DNA of 42,929 nt from the IMG/VR virus record IMGVR_UViG_3300020156_000047, positions 1 through 42,929 of that record; one strand, 5' to 3'. How positions within the stretch are numbered: position 1 is the stretch's first letter; the number at the start of each line of letters is the position of its first letter. This document shows, piece by piece, positions 30,294 through 37,550 of the stretch. A model generated the notes under the pieces. It saw only the letters and a program-made list of their open reading frames with translations. It did not search any database and was not told the DNA's origin. This DNA is from a virus. The translations under genes were made by a program, and so were the position numbers.

Positions 30294-30312
30294 AAGGGGC
30301 TTCGGCCCCCTT
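30294..30312 (+). terminator. hairpin after the 48-aa gene
   Basis: GGGGC-TTCG-GCCCC stem-loop with a stable tetraloop, flanked by AA/TT pairs, directly after the stop. It is followed by TCTAAAAA, a weak T-tail, so it is a partial terminator at most. Confidence 0.5.
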
Positions 30313-30322
30313 CTAAAAATGT

Positions 30323-30351
30323 TTGACATAATAAAACAGTATTGCTATGAT
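30323..30351 (+). promoter_or_regulatory. promoter 2 of the plus-strand cassette
   Basis: Perfect TTGACA, 17 bp, TATGAT, similar in sequence to promoter 1 (both are TGTTTGACAnAnTAAAACA). Reads into the 64-aa and 137-aa genes. Confidence 0.85.
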
Positions 30352-30369
30352 GATTTATAAAATAAAACA
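30326..30369. repeat. paired 13-bp boxes at promoter 2
   Basis: ACATAATAAAACA (30326-30338) and ATAAAATAAAACA (30357-30369) are variants of the boxes at promoter 1 in the same positions relative to -35 and -10, with 31-bp spacing. Likely the same binding protein. Confidence 0.6.
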
Positions 30370-30384
30370 ATGGAGTGACTGGAT

Positions 30385-30579
30385 ATGGAAAAAGAATTAA
30401 AAAAGCACCTTTTACATTATGGGCAAAATGCAGACTGGGTTAAAGCAGAACTGCCTGCCATGATCGAAAAAGGTATGCAATTGCTGAGTAGCGAAAAAGC
30501 CCAGCAAGCCATAAAAGAATACGGCAGAGACAAGGTAATCTCTGATGCCGCATTTAAGGTAATTGACTCGTATTATTAA
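30385..30579 (+). CDS. hypothetical protein, 64 aa
   Basis: ATG with GGAGTG upstream. Helical: MEKELKKHLLHYGQNADWVK ... MQLLSSEKAQQAIKEYGRDK. No family recognised. Lies 20 bp before the HTH gene and shares its promoter. Might be the partner of the HTH protein. Confidence 0.75.
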   Translation: MEKELKKHLLHYGQNADWVKAELPAMIEKGMQLLSSEKAQQAIKEYGRDKVISDAAFKVIDSYY

Positions 30580-30599
30580 TCATTCAGGAGGTAACCAAA

Positions 30600-31013
30600 A
30601 TGAAAATCACAGAATACACGATCTTAAAATTAAGCGAAGACCCTGTTTCTGGTTACGATATCAAGTTAGGTGATGACCTGTTCTACGCAGGTTATGATTC
30701 CGACAAGGGAATTTTAACAACCAGAAACCGAGGATTCAGCCTTCGGATCGCAAATGAAAAGTTCGCGATTGAACATGTCGGCTTCTTGCAAAATTTCTTC
30801 GACACCGATGGAAAAATCCGCCAAGAAAACATTGGCAAGGTAATCCCTCCACTTGTAGGGGTTTCGGAAGCCGCTGAAATGCTCGGCTGGAAGAAGCAAC
30901 AGATCAGCGTTTATATGGATCGTGGGAAATTCCCCGAACCAATCCAACGGCTTGCTAGTGGTCCAGTCTGGACATATAAACAAATCGAAGACTACCGGGA
31001 CTCTCGAAAATGA
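30600..31013 (+). CDS. two-part regulator with C-terminal AlpA/excisionase-type HTH, 137 aa
   Basis: ATG behind AGGAGG. Residues about 1-80 form a beta-rich domain that I do not recognise (ILKLSEDPVSGYDIKLGDDL). Residues about 88-137 are a winged HTH of the MerR/AlpA type: VGVSEAAEMLGWKKQQISVY then GKFPEPIQ and WTYKQIEDYRDSR. This places it among DNA-binding regulators or excisionases; the cassette's paired boxes are a likely target. The stop codon lies inside the terminator hairpin. Confidence 0.78.
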   Translation: MKITEYTILKLSEDPVSGYDIKLGDDLFYAGYDSDKGILTTRNRGFSLRIANEKFAIEHVGFLQNFFDTDGKIRQENIGKVIPPLVGVSEAAEMLGWKKQQISVYMDRGKFPEPIQRLASGPVWTYKQIEDYRDSRK

Positions 31014-31025
31014 GAGTCTTTTTTT
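30999..31025 (+). terminator. terminator of the plus-strand cassette
   Basis: GACTCTC / GAGAGTC 7-bp stem, GAAAAT loop, then seven T. The TGA stop of the 137-aa gene overlaps the loop and 3' arm. Confidence 0.92.
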
Positions 31026-31032
31026 ATGCACA

Positions 31033-31056
31033 GAAAAAGCACCCCGAAGGATGCTT
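31033..31056 (-). terminator. terminator of the Tad1-like gene
   Basis: Minus strand AAGCATCC / GGGTGCTT, 8-bp stem (one T-G), TTCG loop, followed by TTTCTG. It overlaps the stop codon of the gene and converges with the plus-strand terminator. Confidence 0.85.
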
Positions 31057-31429
31057 AGTTTCTTGCTATTGCCGCATTGGCCCACATAACCGCTTCTTCT
31101 AGCTTAGTCATCGCTAGCGACTTCTCTCGGACATCTAGCGCCAAGTCATCAATCAGGTAAGCGAGTTCTTTCGCTTTTTCCCGAATCGCGATATATGCCT
31201 CTGGTTGACCTTCCCTCGGCACGTGATAGCTAAAGTTATGCTCAATCTGCGGGTTAGCAACACGAGATTCGGGAAAATATGTTGTAGAAAATACGGCAAA
31301 TGGCTCTTCCCATTCATCATCTGATCTGCCGACATTACGTACAATCATTCCTGTTTCTGTTTTTCCAACAACTTCAACGACTGAGCTTTTGCGGTACGTA
31401 ACGTATTCTCCGCCCATATGCTTAATCAT
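31055..31429 (-). CDS. Tad1/Acb2-like anti-defence protein, 124 aa
   Basis: Residues about 8-60 are beta-rich (GEYVTYRKSSVVEVVGKTET, GMIVRNVGRSDDEWEEPFAV). The C-terminal ~60 residues carry the Acb2/Tad1 hairpin signature: YHVPREGQPEAYIAIREKAK, ending LAMTKLEEAVMWANAAIARN. Tad1 has an N-terminal beta domain plus this hairpin and sequesters the gcADPR signal of Thoeris; Acb2 has the hairpin alone and binds CBASS cyclic nucleotides. This architecture is nearer to Tad1. Start ATG 31427-31429 is preceded by AAGGGTGA; a GTG at 31441 has no room for a ribosome site. It has its own terminator. Confidence 0.82.
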   Translation of the reverse strand: MIKHMGGEYVTYRKSSVVEVVGKTETGMIVRNVGRSDDEWEEPFAVFSTTYFPESRVANPQIEHNFSYHVPREGQPEAYIAIREKAKELAYLIDDLALDVREKSLAMTKLEEAVMWANAAIARN

Positions 31430-31458
31430 ATACTTGATCACCCTTTTTCATAAATTTA

Positions 31459-31478
31459 CCGCCACCCGAAGGCAGCGG
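31459..31478 (-). other. UUCG hairpin upstream of the Tad1-like gene
   Basis: Minus strand: CCGCTGCC / GGTGGCGG, 8 bp with two wobble pairs, TTCG tetraloop, 30 bp before the start codon. No T-run, so processing or mRNA stabilisation between the tRNA and the gene is more likely than termination. Confidence 0.5.
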
Positions 31479-31502
31479 CAAGGAAGGAGAGGTTATGGAA
31501 AA

Positions 31503-31576
31503 TCCGAACGGCAGGATTTGAACCTGCGACTACTTGCTCCCAAGGCAAGCGTGCTACCTGGCTACACTACATCCGG
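31503..31576 (-). tRNA. tRNA-Pro (anticodon TGG)
   Basis: The full cloverleaf can be drawn: acceptor CCGGATG / CGTTCGG (two wobble pairs), D stem GTGT/GCAC, anticodon stem CTTGC/GCAAG with loop CTTGGGA, T arm GCAGG-TTCAAAT-CCTGC. The 3' CCA is not encoded. It likely helps late translation or replaces a host tRNA cut by defence nucleases (inference). Confidence 0.92.
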
Positions 31577-31583
31577 TTAATGA

Positions 31584-31664
31584 CACTGGCACCGGGATGC
31601 GAACCCGGATCTCTGCTGCTGTTTTATAGGGCCCTGCCCGCTCTGCCGATTGAGCTATACCAGT
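31584..31664 (-). tRNA. tRNA-like gene with abnormal anticodon arm (isotype unclear, possibly degenerate)
   Basis: Acceptor ACTGGTA / TGCCAGT, D arm GCTC-AATCGGCA-GAGC and T arm CCGGG-TTCGCAT-CCCGG are all sound. Between D and T arms lie 31 nt, about 8 too many, and no 5-bp stem with a 7-nt loop can be formed; a GGGC-AGG-GCCC hairpin is present instead. It is either a broken tRNA or one with an unusual structure. Confidence 0.6.
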
Positions 31665-31667
31665 GAT

Positions 31668-31716
31668 AAAGACGCAGCCGCCGAACGCCATTTAGGTCAT
31701 TGACGGCTGCGTCTTT
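31668..31716. terminator. long hairpin between the ArpU-like gene and the tRNAs
   Basis: Perfect 13-bp inverted repeat AAAGACGCAGCCG / CGGCTGCGTCTTT with a 23-nt loop. On the minus strand the 3' arm ends in TTTAT. May end the early transcript or act as a processing site for the tRNAs. Confidence 0.6.
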
Positions 31717-31741
31717 GATACACTTTCACAATTTCAGTATA

Positions 31742-32167
31742 TCAGGAAAAATCAATTTTATTTTTCACTCTTTTTGCACTCCGAATTCGACTGCTGATTT
31801 TTGAAATAAAGCTGTATGAATACCCCAGTTCGTCAGCAATCTTGTACAGCGGCTTCCGCTCGATATCCCGCATGTACGCTACCTTGTACTCAATCCCCTG
31901 AAAGTCTCGTATGTTCGCCTCGATTTTCTGTCTAATCAGTTTCTTCGCTTCAAGAGTGTTTGAGGCCTCCCCGATCTTGCGGATAACTGCATCGTAATAT
32001 TCAAGAGCCTTGTCCAAGGGGACGTGTACCGGAAGCGGGTCGGAAGGTAACTGACCGGAGAAGCAAAGCTTCCGCGCCTCTCTCAGCTCGCCTTCGAGGT
32101 CGATCAGCCGCAGCTCTATAATCTCAATCTCCTTGTTGATGTCGTTGTAGTACCGGATAAAGTCCAT
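31742..32167 (-). CDS. ArpU/sigma-like late transcription regulator, 141 aa
   Basis: Helical N-terminal region (INKEIEIIELRLIDLEGELR) and a C-terminal helix-turn-helix like sigma region 4: AYMRDIERKPLYKIADELGY then SYSFISKISSRIRSAKR. Proteins of the ArpU/RinA/Xtr type occupy the end of early operons, just before the terminase genes, and activate late transcription. Start lies directly after the previous stop (TAGATG). Confidence 0.8.
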   Translation of the reverse strand: MDFIRYYNDINKEIEIIELRLIDLEGELREARKLCFSGQLPSDPLPVHVPLDKALEYYDAVIRKIGEASNTLEAKKLIRQKIEANIRDFQGIEYKVAYMRDIERKPLYKIADELGYSYSFISKISSRIRSAKRVKNKIDFS

Positions 32168-32326
32168 CTATCTCTTCACGCTCCCTTCCATCCTCCACCA
32201 TTTCACCTTACGTCCATGCCGCCGCTGGTACTCCTCTGCGGCCTCTTGAATCCAAGACAGCCTCACACCCGGCTCGTGGTAAATAATCTGCAATAGCTCC
32301 GAATCGGTAGCCTGCTTCCAGTTCAT
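32168..32326 (-). CDS. small hypothetical protein, 52 aa
   Basis: ATG 32324-32326 overlaps the upstream stop (ATGA) and has AGGTGA upstream; the longer frame to 32365 is not supported. MNWKQATDSELLQIIYHEPG and WIQEAAEEYQRRHGRKVKWW: a helical, C-terminally basic protein. Such short genes accompany ArpU-like genes in many Bacillales phages. Function unknown. Confidence 0.7.
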   Translation of the reverse strand: MNWKQATDSELLQIIYHEPGVRLSWIQEAAEEYQRRHGRKVKWWRMEGSVKR

Positions 32327-32547
32327 TTCGGCTTCACCTGCTTCTCGTAAACTTCCTCCAGCCATTCGGTCATCATGACCATTTGCTTGATCGCCAGGCG
32401 GTGCTCATTGTATTTCTTGCAGAGGGCCCCGGCGGAATCAGCAACCCACTGCCAGAACTCTGGCTTATCCATCCCGTACTGCATAGCTGCCTGGTTGGCC
32501 TGGCCGATCCAAACCTGAACATCTGCGAAAAACGCTCCGTAATCCAT
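32323..32547 (-). CDS. hypothetical protein, 74 aa
   Basis: ATG behind GAGGAG. Mostly helical with several Trp: MDYGAFFADVQVWIGQANQA, EFWQWVADSAGALCKKYNEH. Lies 3 bp after the RusA gene and is translationally coupled to the 52-aa gene. Function not recognised. Confidence 0.75.
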   Translation of the reverse strand: MDYGAFFADVQVWIGQANQAAMQYGMDKPEFWQWVADSAGALCKKYNEHRLAIKQMVMMTEWLEEVYEKQVKPK

Positions 32548-32550
32548 AGG

Positions 32551-32949
32551 CTACAGCTCCTCAATTCGGATGTAGATACCTGGCTTGTTAGCCCAAAATT
32601 TCTCAATGATCTCCGAGGCAACCAGCGCGTCATCCTTCCAGTAACCACAGTCGGTCATGCAGTCCTTAAGCAGCTTCTGCAGATTGTCCGTGTCTGGCTT
32701 GGTGGCCTTGTATTCCCCGTCCTGATGCTTGCCCTTGATCGGGAAGCACCATTTCACTAGCAGCCGAACAGCGCCGTTGTATTTCTTCTTTGGCACATGC
32801 TGCCCCAGGTGAGCCATAAGCTTTGCATGGGCAGCCTTCAATTCGTCCGGCTCATAAAATACTGGCTTGCCATTCACGACAGAAACCTGCTTCTGCTGGT
32901 GCGTGATTGTGGGAGGGGATTTCATCGGCATGAAGAATTCAGTCGTCAT
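32551..32949 (-). CDS. rusA: RusA-family Holliday junction resolvase, 132 aa
   Basis: The conserved core KPDTDNLQKLLKDCMTDCGY followed by WKDDALVASEIIEKFWA contains the acidic catalytic residues of RusA (D-x-D-N and D-D). The enzyme resolves branched DNA before packaging. ATG 32947-32949 has AAGGTGA upstream; the first codons overlap the end of the 79-aa gene. N-terminal half (MKSPPTITHQQKQVSVVNGK) is typical for phage RusA. Confidence 0.9.
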   Translation of the reverse strand: MTTEFFMPMKSPPTITHQQKQVSVVNGKPVFYEPDELKAAHAKLMAHLGQHVPKKKYNGAVRLLVKWCFPIKGKHQDGEYKATKPDTDNLQKLLKDCMTDCGYWKDDALVASEIIEKFWANKPGIYIRIEEL

Positions 32950-33178
32950 CTTGCTCACCTTCAGTCATCTCCTCCCAGTCAGTGACCAATTGCCGGAGGT
33001 ATCCAGGGGCTTCTTCGCTTGAAAAAAGCACCGATCTATCCAGGACAAATTTGACGATGAACTTCCCGTCCAGCTTTACACCGAATTGTAACTTCCCGGC
33101 TTTATCAAAGCAGCGCATAAAATAATTACCGAACTCTATTGTTTCAGGCGTTTCATTCTCCCAATACTTTTTCGCCAC
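32939..33178 (-). CDS. hypothetical protein, 79 aa
   Basis: GTG start at 33176-33178 with AGGAGAGG upstream. Beta-rich core (NYFMRCFDKAGKLQFGVKLD, GKFIVKFVLD) and an acidic C-terminus (DWEEMTEGEQDDD). The acidic tail could mimic a single-strand-binding-protein tail, but no family was recognised. Coupled to RusA by overlap. Confidence 0.72.
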   Translation of the reverse strand: MAKKYWENETPETIEFGNYFMRCFDKAGKLQFGVKLDGKFIVKFVLDRSVLFSSEEAPGYLRQLVTDWEEMTEGEQDDD

Positions 33179-33477
33179 AAGTCGCCTCTCCTTTTTTTCT
33201 CTCGCGCCAACGTAAGACTAAACGTGAGTGTAGGGGGGATAGCCGACCGATAAGGGGAGGCGGCAAGTCCCCTTCTCACTCACTTACGTTTACACTAGTA
33301 GATTAATCATTAGTTTATTTATTACATCGCGCGTTATATTTATATATAATATATAAGGGTTTCAAATCTCGGCGGCGGCGACCATAAAACTAAGGTGTTC
33401 GCCGCCATTTACTTAGTTCAGCGGCGGCGGCAATGACCATGATCACCGCTATCATTTGCTGTATGGCGGCGGCGGTA
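33179..33477. other. structured intergenic region, candidate replication origin
   Basis: No supported gene. It holds: inverted TAAACGT(G/A)AGTG boxes at about 33214-33225 and 33283-33294; an AAGGGGA/TCCCCTT hairpin at 33254-33276; an AT-rich stretch (33297-33358) with TATATTTATATATAATATATAA; and a cluster of GGCGGCGGCG motifs (33371-33475) in both orientations, with GGCGGCGA/TCGCCGCC and AACTAAG/CTTAGTT inverted repeats. An AT-rich unwinding element beside clustered repeats and next to the primase gene fits an origin; not proven. Confidence 0.45.
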
Positions 33478-35727
33478 TTAACCATGGTCTTCGCCGTCAT
33501 ATCTGACGATTACTCCACCCTGCAAAACATACCCATAACGTTTGATTTGGTCCCTAACCGTCCGTTCAGAGACCTCCTTTCCGGACTTTCCAAACCATTC
33601 GACCAGGTCTTTGACGGTCGGAGGATCTCCGAAATTGCAGTTATTCACGGCATCCTTAAACTGTGCTTCCTTGCTTCGTTGTTCCTTCTGCGCCGATTCC
33701 TTCCGCTTATTTGTAGCCTTCTTATATGGCGGCGCTTCGCCCTCCGGATCGATGTCCTTCAGGCTGCCTACGTCGTCCACCCGATGAATCGGATACTGGA
33801 ACCACATATTCACCGGCTCAAACTTGGCATACTCCCGAAGCGTGCCTTCTACGCGCCAAGCGGAGCGGCCCTTCACAGCCTTCAGGACCTGCTCTATGGT
33901 CGGCATGATGTTTGCCATAACCTGCGGCATTGCCCGCTTAGCGTGATCCTCCATCGCCTTCGCGCTGAGCTCATCATCTTGCGAAACGTGCTCCAGCAGG
34001 TAGGTTGGGTTATGCTGCTCAAACAGCCACTTGTACATAGCACATATAGCCTTGTTTTCCTCTTGCTTCATAAGAGCTTCCGTTACGTCCAGCTCCACCA
34101 AGTCAATCAATGCATCCGGATCCCGGGCAAATACACCAGAACCAGAAGCTCGGTCCATAGACTTCTTACCGCCCTGGGCACCCTTGGAATGGTGATGGCA
34201 GTAGATCACGCTGGCTCCGAGTTCCGTAGCCACTTTGTCAAACTGGTTCGTAAAGTGAGCCATCTGATCCGCACTGTTTTCATCGCCGGTGAGCACCTTG
34301 TAAATCGGGTCGATAATAACCGCGATATACCCTTTTTTAGCTGAGCGGCGAATGAGTTTAGGGGCCAATTTGTCCATAGGCACCGTCTTGCCGCGCAGGT
34401 TCCAGATATCGATGTTACTAATGTTGTTGGGCTGCAATCCTAATGCTTGATATACATCTTTGAAACGATGCAAGGCGCTGGCACCATCTAGTTCCAGGTT
34501 GACATACAGGACTCGACCTTGCGTACATTGCCATCCAAGCCACTTCATGCCCTCTGCAATGGCAATGCTAAGTTGAATCTGTAAGAATGATTTCCCTGCT
34601 TTTGATGGACCGGCCATGAGCATTTTGTGACCTTGCCTCAGCACTCCTTCAATTAATGGTGGTGACAGCTTCGGCATGTTGTTCCAGTAATTCTCCAAAC
34701 TCTCCGGATCCGGAAGGTCATCATTTACACCCTCAATCCATTCATGCCATTCGGCCCAACTCGCCTTACCGATGTTCGTATCCACAATGAACTGCTTCTT
34801 ACCGTTACGCTCGATGCCCGGCATGCGGGACAGCCTGGAAGGGTTACGGTTCTGGTTATCAGTGTTCAGGCCGTTCCGTTTACAAACGTTATAGAGGTAA
34901 TCGACACGCTTACGATATTCGTCATAATTGGCCGCCTCGACCCGGACAATAGCGTGGAGACTCTTGCCGCCGCTGTACACCATGACGGCGATAGGCAATT
35001 CTAGCTCCCGCATGATGGCGTTCTGCTTCTCGATGTCCATTGTGTCCGACTCGACAAGTGCATACCGGAACTCGGTTACGTTCTCATTTTTCACGCCGTT
35101 TCCGTCCAGCGGGTTGAAGCGAATCCATGCCCCTGCCGCTGGATCGTAATCGCCCAACACGCTACCTATATCCCCGTCACATTGATTGAGCAGTTGAATC
35201 AGCTCGCCGGCAGTCCGGTCCCAGGCTCCCTTTGTCGGTAGATACTTGCCTTCGTCGTTTTTCCAAGTGTCCGTGACATACCCGACCTGCTCCGATGCTT
35301 CGAACAACGTGCTCAGGTACGTGGTGAGCTGCTGCACCGGATTCCAGACGGCAGGCTCGTGGATCTCCTTTCCTTCAATCCAGTTGCGATCCACGACAAC
35401 ATAATCGCCGCCGGATATCTCATCATCCCAGCCGAGCTCCCGGTCTTCTCGATCACCACCGGACCGGGGAGCCCAGCCGTTATCCTTTGCCATTTGGGTA
35501 ATCGTCGCACCGGTAACCGGATTCGCTGTACCCTCGAAGCTCGTCCACTTTTTGAAGCACTCCCCTGGATGGTAACGACCGCCATCCCGCTTGCTCCAAT
35601 CATCCCAATCACTGGCCGTATACCCTTCATATTTCAGAGCCATACCAACGTTGACCCATTCTTGATAAGAACAAAAGCTAGGATCAACATAGTCTAGCAA
35701 TGAAATAAGATCCAGTTTGTGCTCCAT
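33478..35727 (-). CDS. primase-helicase fusion (PriCT-2, AEP-like primase, RepA-type ATPase), 749 aa
   Basis: The N-terminal ~90 residues match a PriCT_2-type module (LLDYVDPSFCSYQEWVNVGM, DWSKRDGGRYHPGECFKKW). Residues about 190-330 contain the primase-like AVMVYSGGKSLHAIVRVEA and the RLSRMPG motif. A RecA-fold ATPase follows with Walker A MAGPSKAGKSF, Walker B YIAVIIDPIYK and a CHHHSKG block (RepA/AAA_25 type). The C-terminus has a winged-helix segment (KDLVEWFGKSGKEVSERTVR). Initiates phage replication. RBS AAGGGAGAG. Confidence 0.88.
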   Translation of the reverse strand: MEHKLDLISLLDYVDPSFCSYQEWVNVGMALKYEGYTASDWDDWSKRDGGRYHPGECFKKWTSFEGTANPVTGATITQMAKDNGWAPRSGGDREDRELGWDDEISGGDYVVVDRNWIEGKEIHEPAVWNPVQQLTTYLSTLFEASEQVGYVTDTWKNDEGKYLPTKGAWDRTAGELIQLLNQCDGDIGSVLGDYDPAAGAWIRFNPLDGNGVKNENVTEFRYALVESDTMDIEKQNAIMRELELPIAVMVYSGGKSLHAIVRVEAANYDEYRKRVDYLYNVCKRNGLNTDNQNRNPSRLSRMPGIERNGKKQFIVDTNIGKASWAEWHEWIEGVNDDLPDPESLENYWNNMPKLSPPLIEGVLRQGHKMLMAGPSKAGKSFLQIQLSIAIAEGMKWLGWQCTQGRVLYVNLELDGASALHRFKDVYQALGLQPNNISNIDIWNLRGKTVPMDKLAPKLIRRSAKKGYIAVIIDPIYKVLTGDENSADQMAHFTNQFDKVATELGASVIYCHHHSKGAQGGKKSMDRASGSGVFARDPDALIDLVELDVTEALMKQEENKAICAMYKWLFEQHNPTYLLEHVSQDDELSAKAMEDHAKRAMPQVMANIMPTIEQVLKAVKGRSAWRVEGTLREYAKFEPVNMWFQYPIHRVDDVGSLKDIDPEGEAPPYKKATNKRKESAQKEQRSKEAQFKDAVNNCNFGDPPTVKDLVEWFGKSGKEVSERTVRDQIKRYGYVLQGGVIVRYDGEDHG

Positions 35728-35745
35728 CTTGCTTCTCTCCCTTGT

Positions 35746-37545
35746 TTAAAGTGAAAATTCCATCTGTCCTACTGCAGGCTTGTACCGTTCAAATGCCAGC
35801 GCCTTACCAGACCCTACACACATCTCCGGCAAATTCGCCCGGACCAGCGCCTCAGCAAATGGAGGAGGAACAGCATTTCCGCAACGGGCAACTTGGGCGC
35901 TCTTCGGGTACCTCTTCCCATCAGCATCCACATCGATGATGTAGTTGGCCGGGAAACCCTGTGCCGCAAACAGTTCGTGTGGCTCAAGCATCCGCATGCC
36001 GATATCAACGATCTGGTAGTCAACGCCCTCGACCGTAACTAGCCCGAAACGGTCCTTTGTAGTAACTGTGTGAAGCGGCTCGTCCAGCTGTTGACCGTTG
36101 TCGGCGCTGCCGTAATATTTGAGCAAGAATGCCCGAACCTCTCCGACATGTAGCCCGCCAGCGGTGATGGTCGGCATCGGCTCTGTGACCGGTTGGCCGT
36201 CCGCGCATGTCCCGCGCAGCTTGACCAAGTGTGAGGTGACAAGCCCACTCTTTCCGCCTCCCCCAGCAGTAATTGTGCCAAGTGGTGTGTCTGTTTGATT
36301 TCCGACGGACTCCCCGAAATGCCGGATGACATGAGCTGTGACCAGCGCATTATGATCAACGGTCGTTATGGTTGGCGCTGGATCCTGCAGGTCTGCACCC
36401 GGTCCGTTGTAATTTCCGCCGTAGTGTTTCGCCAAGAAAGTTGCTACAAGTGCATGTTTTCTTCCACCGGCCACAACCGTTCCAAGTGGCTTATGCAACC
36501 CCGGCGCTCTTGGCGCTTGCCCCGGACCCTCTCCGTAACCAATTTCTATAAGCGTTGGACTTATCAAACAATGCTCCGCTTTGGTTGTGACGGTTGTCAG
36601 GGGATCATCCACTTCATATTGCAACCGATCTCCGCCGAATCCAGTCTGTCCGATCCGTGCTATATATGGCGTTACTACTCCCCATCCATTCTTTGCCGTG
36701 ACTGTTTGAAGTGGTTCGTCAATTGGCTGCCCCCGGAATTGTTCTCCATGATGATTTACCTTGACAACAAAAGGGGCTATGAATGGATTGGGATTATCTA
36801 AAATAAATCGTTGTAGCCCCCTGGCGATGCGGCGTAGTGTATTATCTGCCAGCGGCTTTTTACGTTCAAAAATGCTATTGCATGGAATTGACCAATCTAT
36901 AATCTCAGCTGCTGTACGCCACGGCTTCCGCTTGCCTGTGATGACTTCCTGGCTTTCTGGTGCTCCATGTGTCGGCTCCGGCCAGACAATAGGTTTACCG
37001 TCCCGTCTAAATATCATGAATAAGCGCTTGCGTATTGTCGGCGCACCATAGTCACATGCTCGCAGTTCACGCCATTCCGCCTTATACCCATGGCGCCGCA
37101 TCGCATTGATAAAAGATTTGAAGGTTCTCCCTGCTTGCTTCTTGATGGGATAACCATCTTTATCAAGGGGCCCCCACGAAACAAATTCTTCAACGTTTTC
37201 GATAATAATAACTCGAGGCTTAACTGTTGCCGCCCAGCGGACGGCTACCCATGCCAGACCACGAATATTCTTCTCACGAGGTTTTCCTCCCCGTGCTTTG
37301 CTGTGATGTTTACAATCAGGAGAAAACCAAGCCAGGCCAACTGGTCTGCCTCCGGTTGCTTCCCTCGGATCAACGTCCCACACATTTTCGCAGTAGTGTT
37401 CTGTTTCCGGATGATTCGCTCGGTGCATAGCTATAGCTGCGGGATCATGGTTAATGGCAATGTCTACACTGCGGCCTGTGGCTAATTCGATTCCGGTGGA
37501 AGCTCCGCCCCCGCCGGCGAAATTATCTACGATGATTTCTGGCAT
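35746..37545 (-). CDS. DNA (cytosine-5) methyltransferase, 599 aa
   Basis: Motif I DNFAGGGGASTGIELATG, motif IV variant WFSPDCKHHSKARGG (SPDC instead of PPC with the catalytic Cys), motif VI IIENVEEF and motif VIII RKRLFMIFRR are present. The target-recognition part (residues about 250-500) consists of several repeats of the form P-(L/M)-x-T-(V/I)-T, such as DEPLQTVTAKNGWGVVT and DTPLGTITAGGGGKSGLVTS. The late motif EPHELFAAQGFPANYI is motif IX/X. ATG 37543-37545 has GGGGAG upstream. It protects phage DNA from host restriction. Confidence 0.93.
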   Translation of the reverse strand: MPEIIVDNFAGGGGASTGIELATGRSVDIAINHDPAAIAMHRANHPETEHYCENVWDVDPREATGGRPVGLAWFSPDCKHHSKARGGKPREKNIRGLAWVAVRWAATVKPRVIIIENVEEFVSWGPLDKDGYPIKKQAGRTFKSFINAMRRHGYKAEWRELRACDYGAPTIRKRLFMIFRRDGKPIVWPEPTHGAPESQEVITGKRKPWRTAAEIIDWSIPCNSIFERKKPLADNTLRRIARGLQRFILDNPNPFIAPFVVKVNHHGEQFRGQPIDEPLQTVTAKNGWGVVTPYIARIGQTGFGGDRLQYEVDDPLTTVTTKAEHCLISPTLIEIGYGEGPGQAPRAPGLHKPLGTVVAGGRKHALVATFLAKHYGGNYNGPGADLQDPAPTITTVDHNALVTAHVIRHFGESVGNQTDTPLGTITAGGGGKSGLVTSHLVKLRGTCADGQPVTEPMPTITAGGLHVGEVRAFLLKYYGSADNGQQLDEPLHTVTTKDRFGLVTVEGVDYQIVDIGMRMLEPHELFAAQGFPANYIIDVDADGKRYPKSAQVARCGNAVPPPFAEALVRANLPEMCVGSGKALAFERYKPAVGQMEFSL

Positions 37546-37550
37546 GAATT

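Noticed and set aside
30095-30316. Plus-strand ORF of 73 codons over the small 48-aa gene
   Set aside because: It starts inside promoter 1 and has no ribosome site; the 48-aa frame within it has GGAGG at ideal spacing.
33371-33475. GGC-triplet cluster as coding sequence (21-codon minus-strand ORF with Ala run)
   Set aside because: No ribosome site and repeats occur in both orientations; better explained as DNA or RNA structure.
33433-34344. Long plus-strand ORF of 303 codons opposite the primase gene
   Set aside because: No ribosome site, low-complexity hydrophobic product, and it lies antisense to clear primase-helicase motifs.
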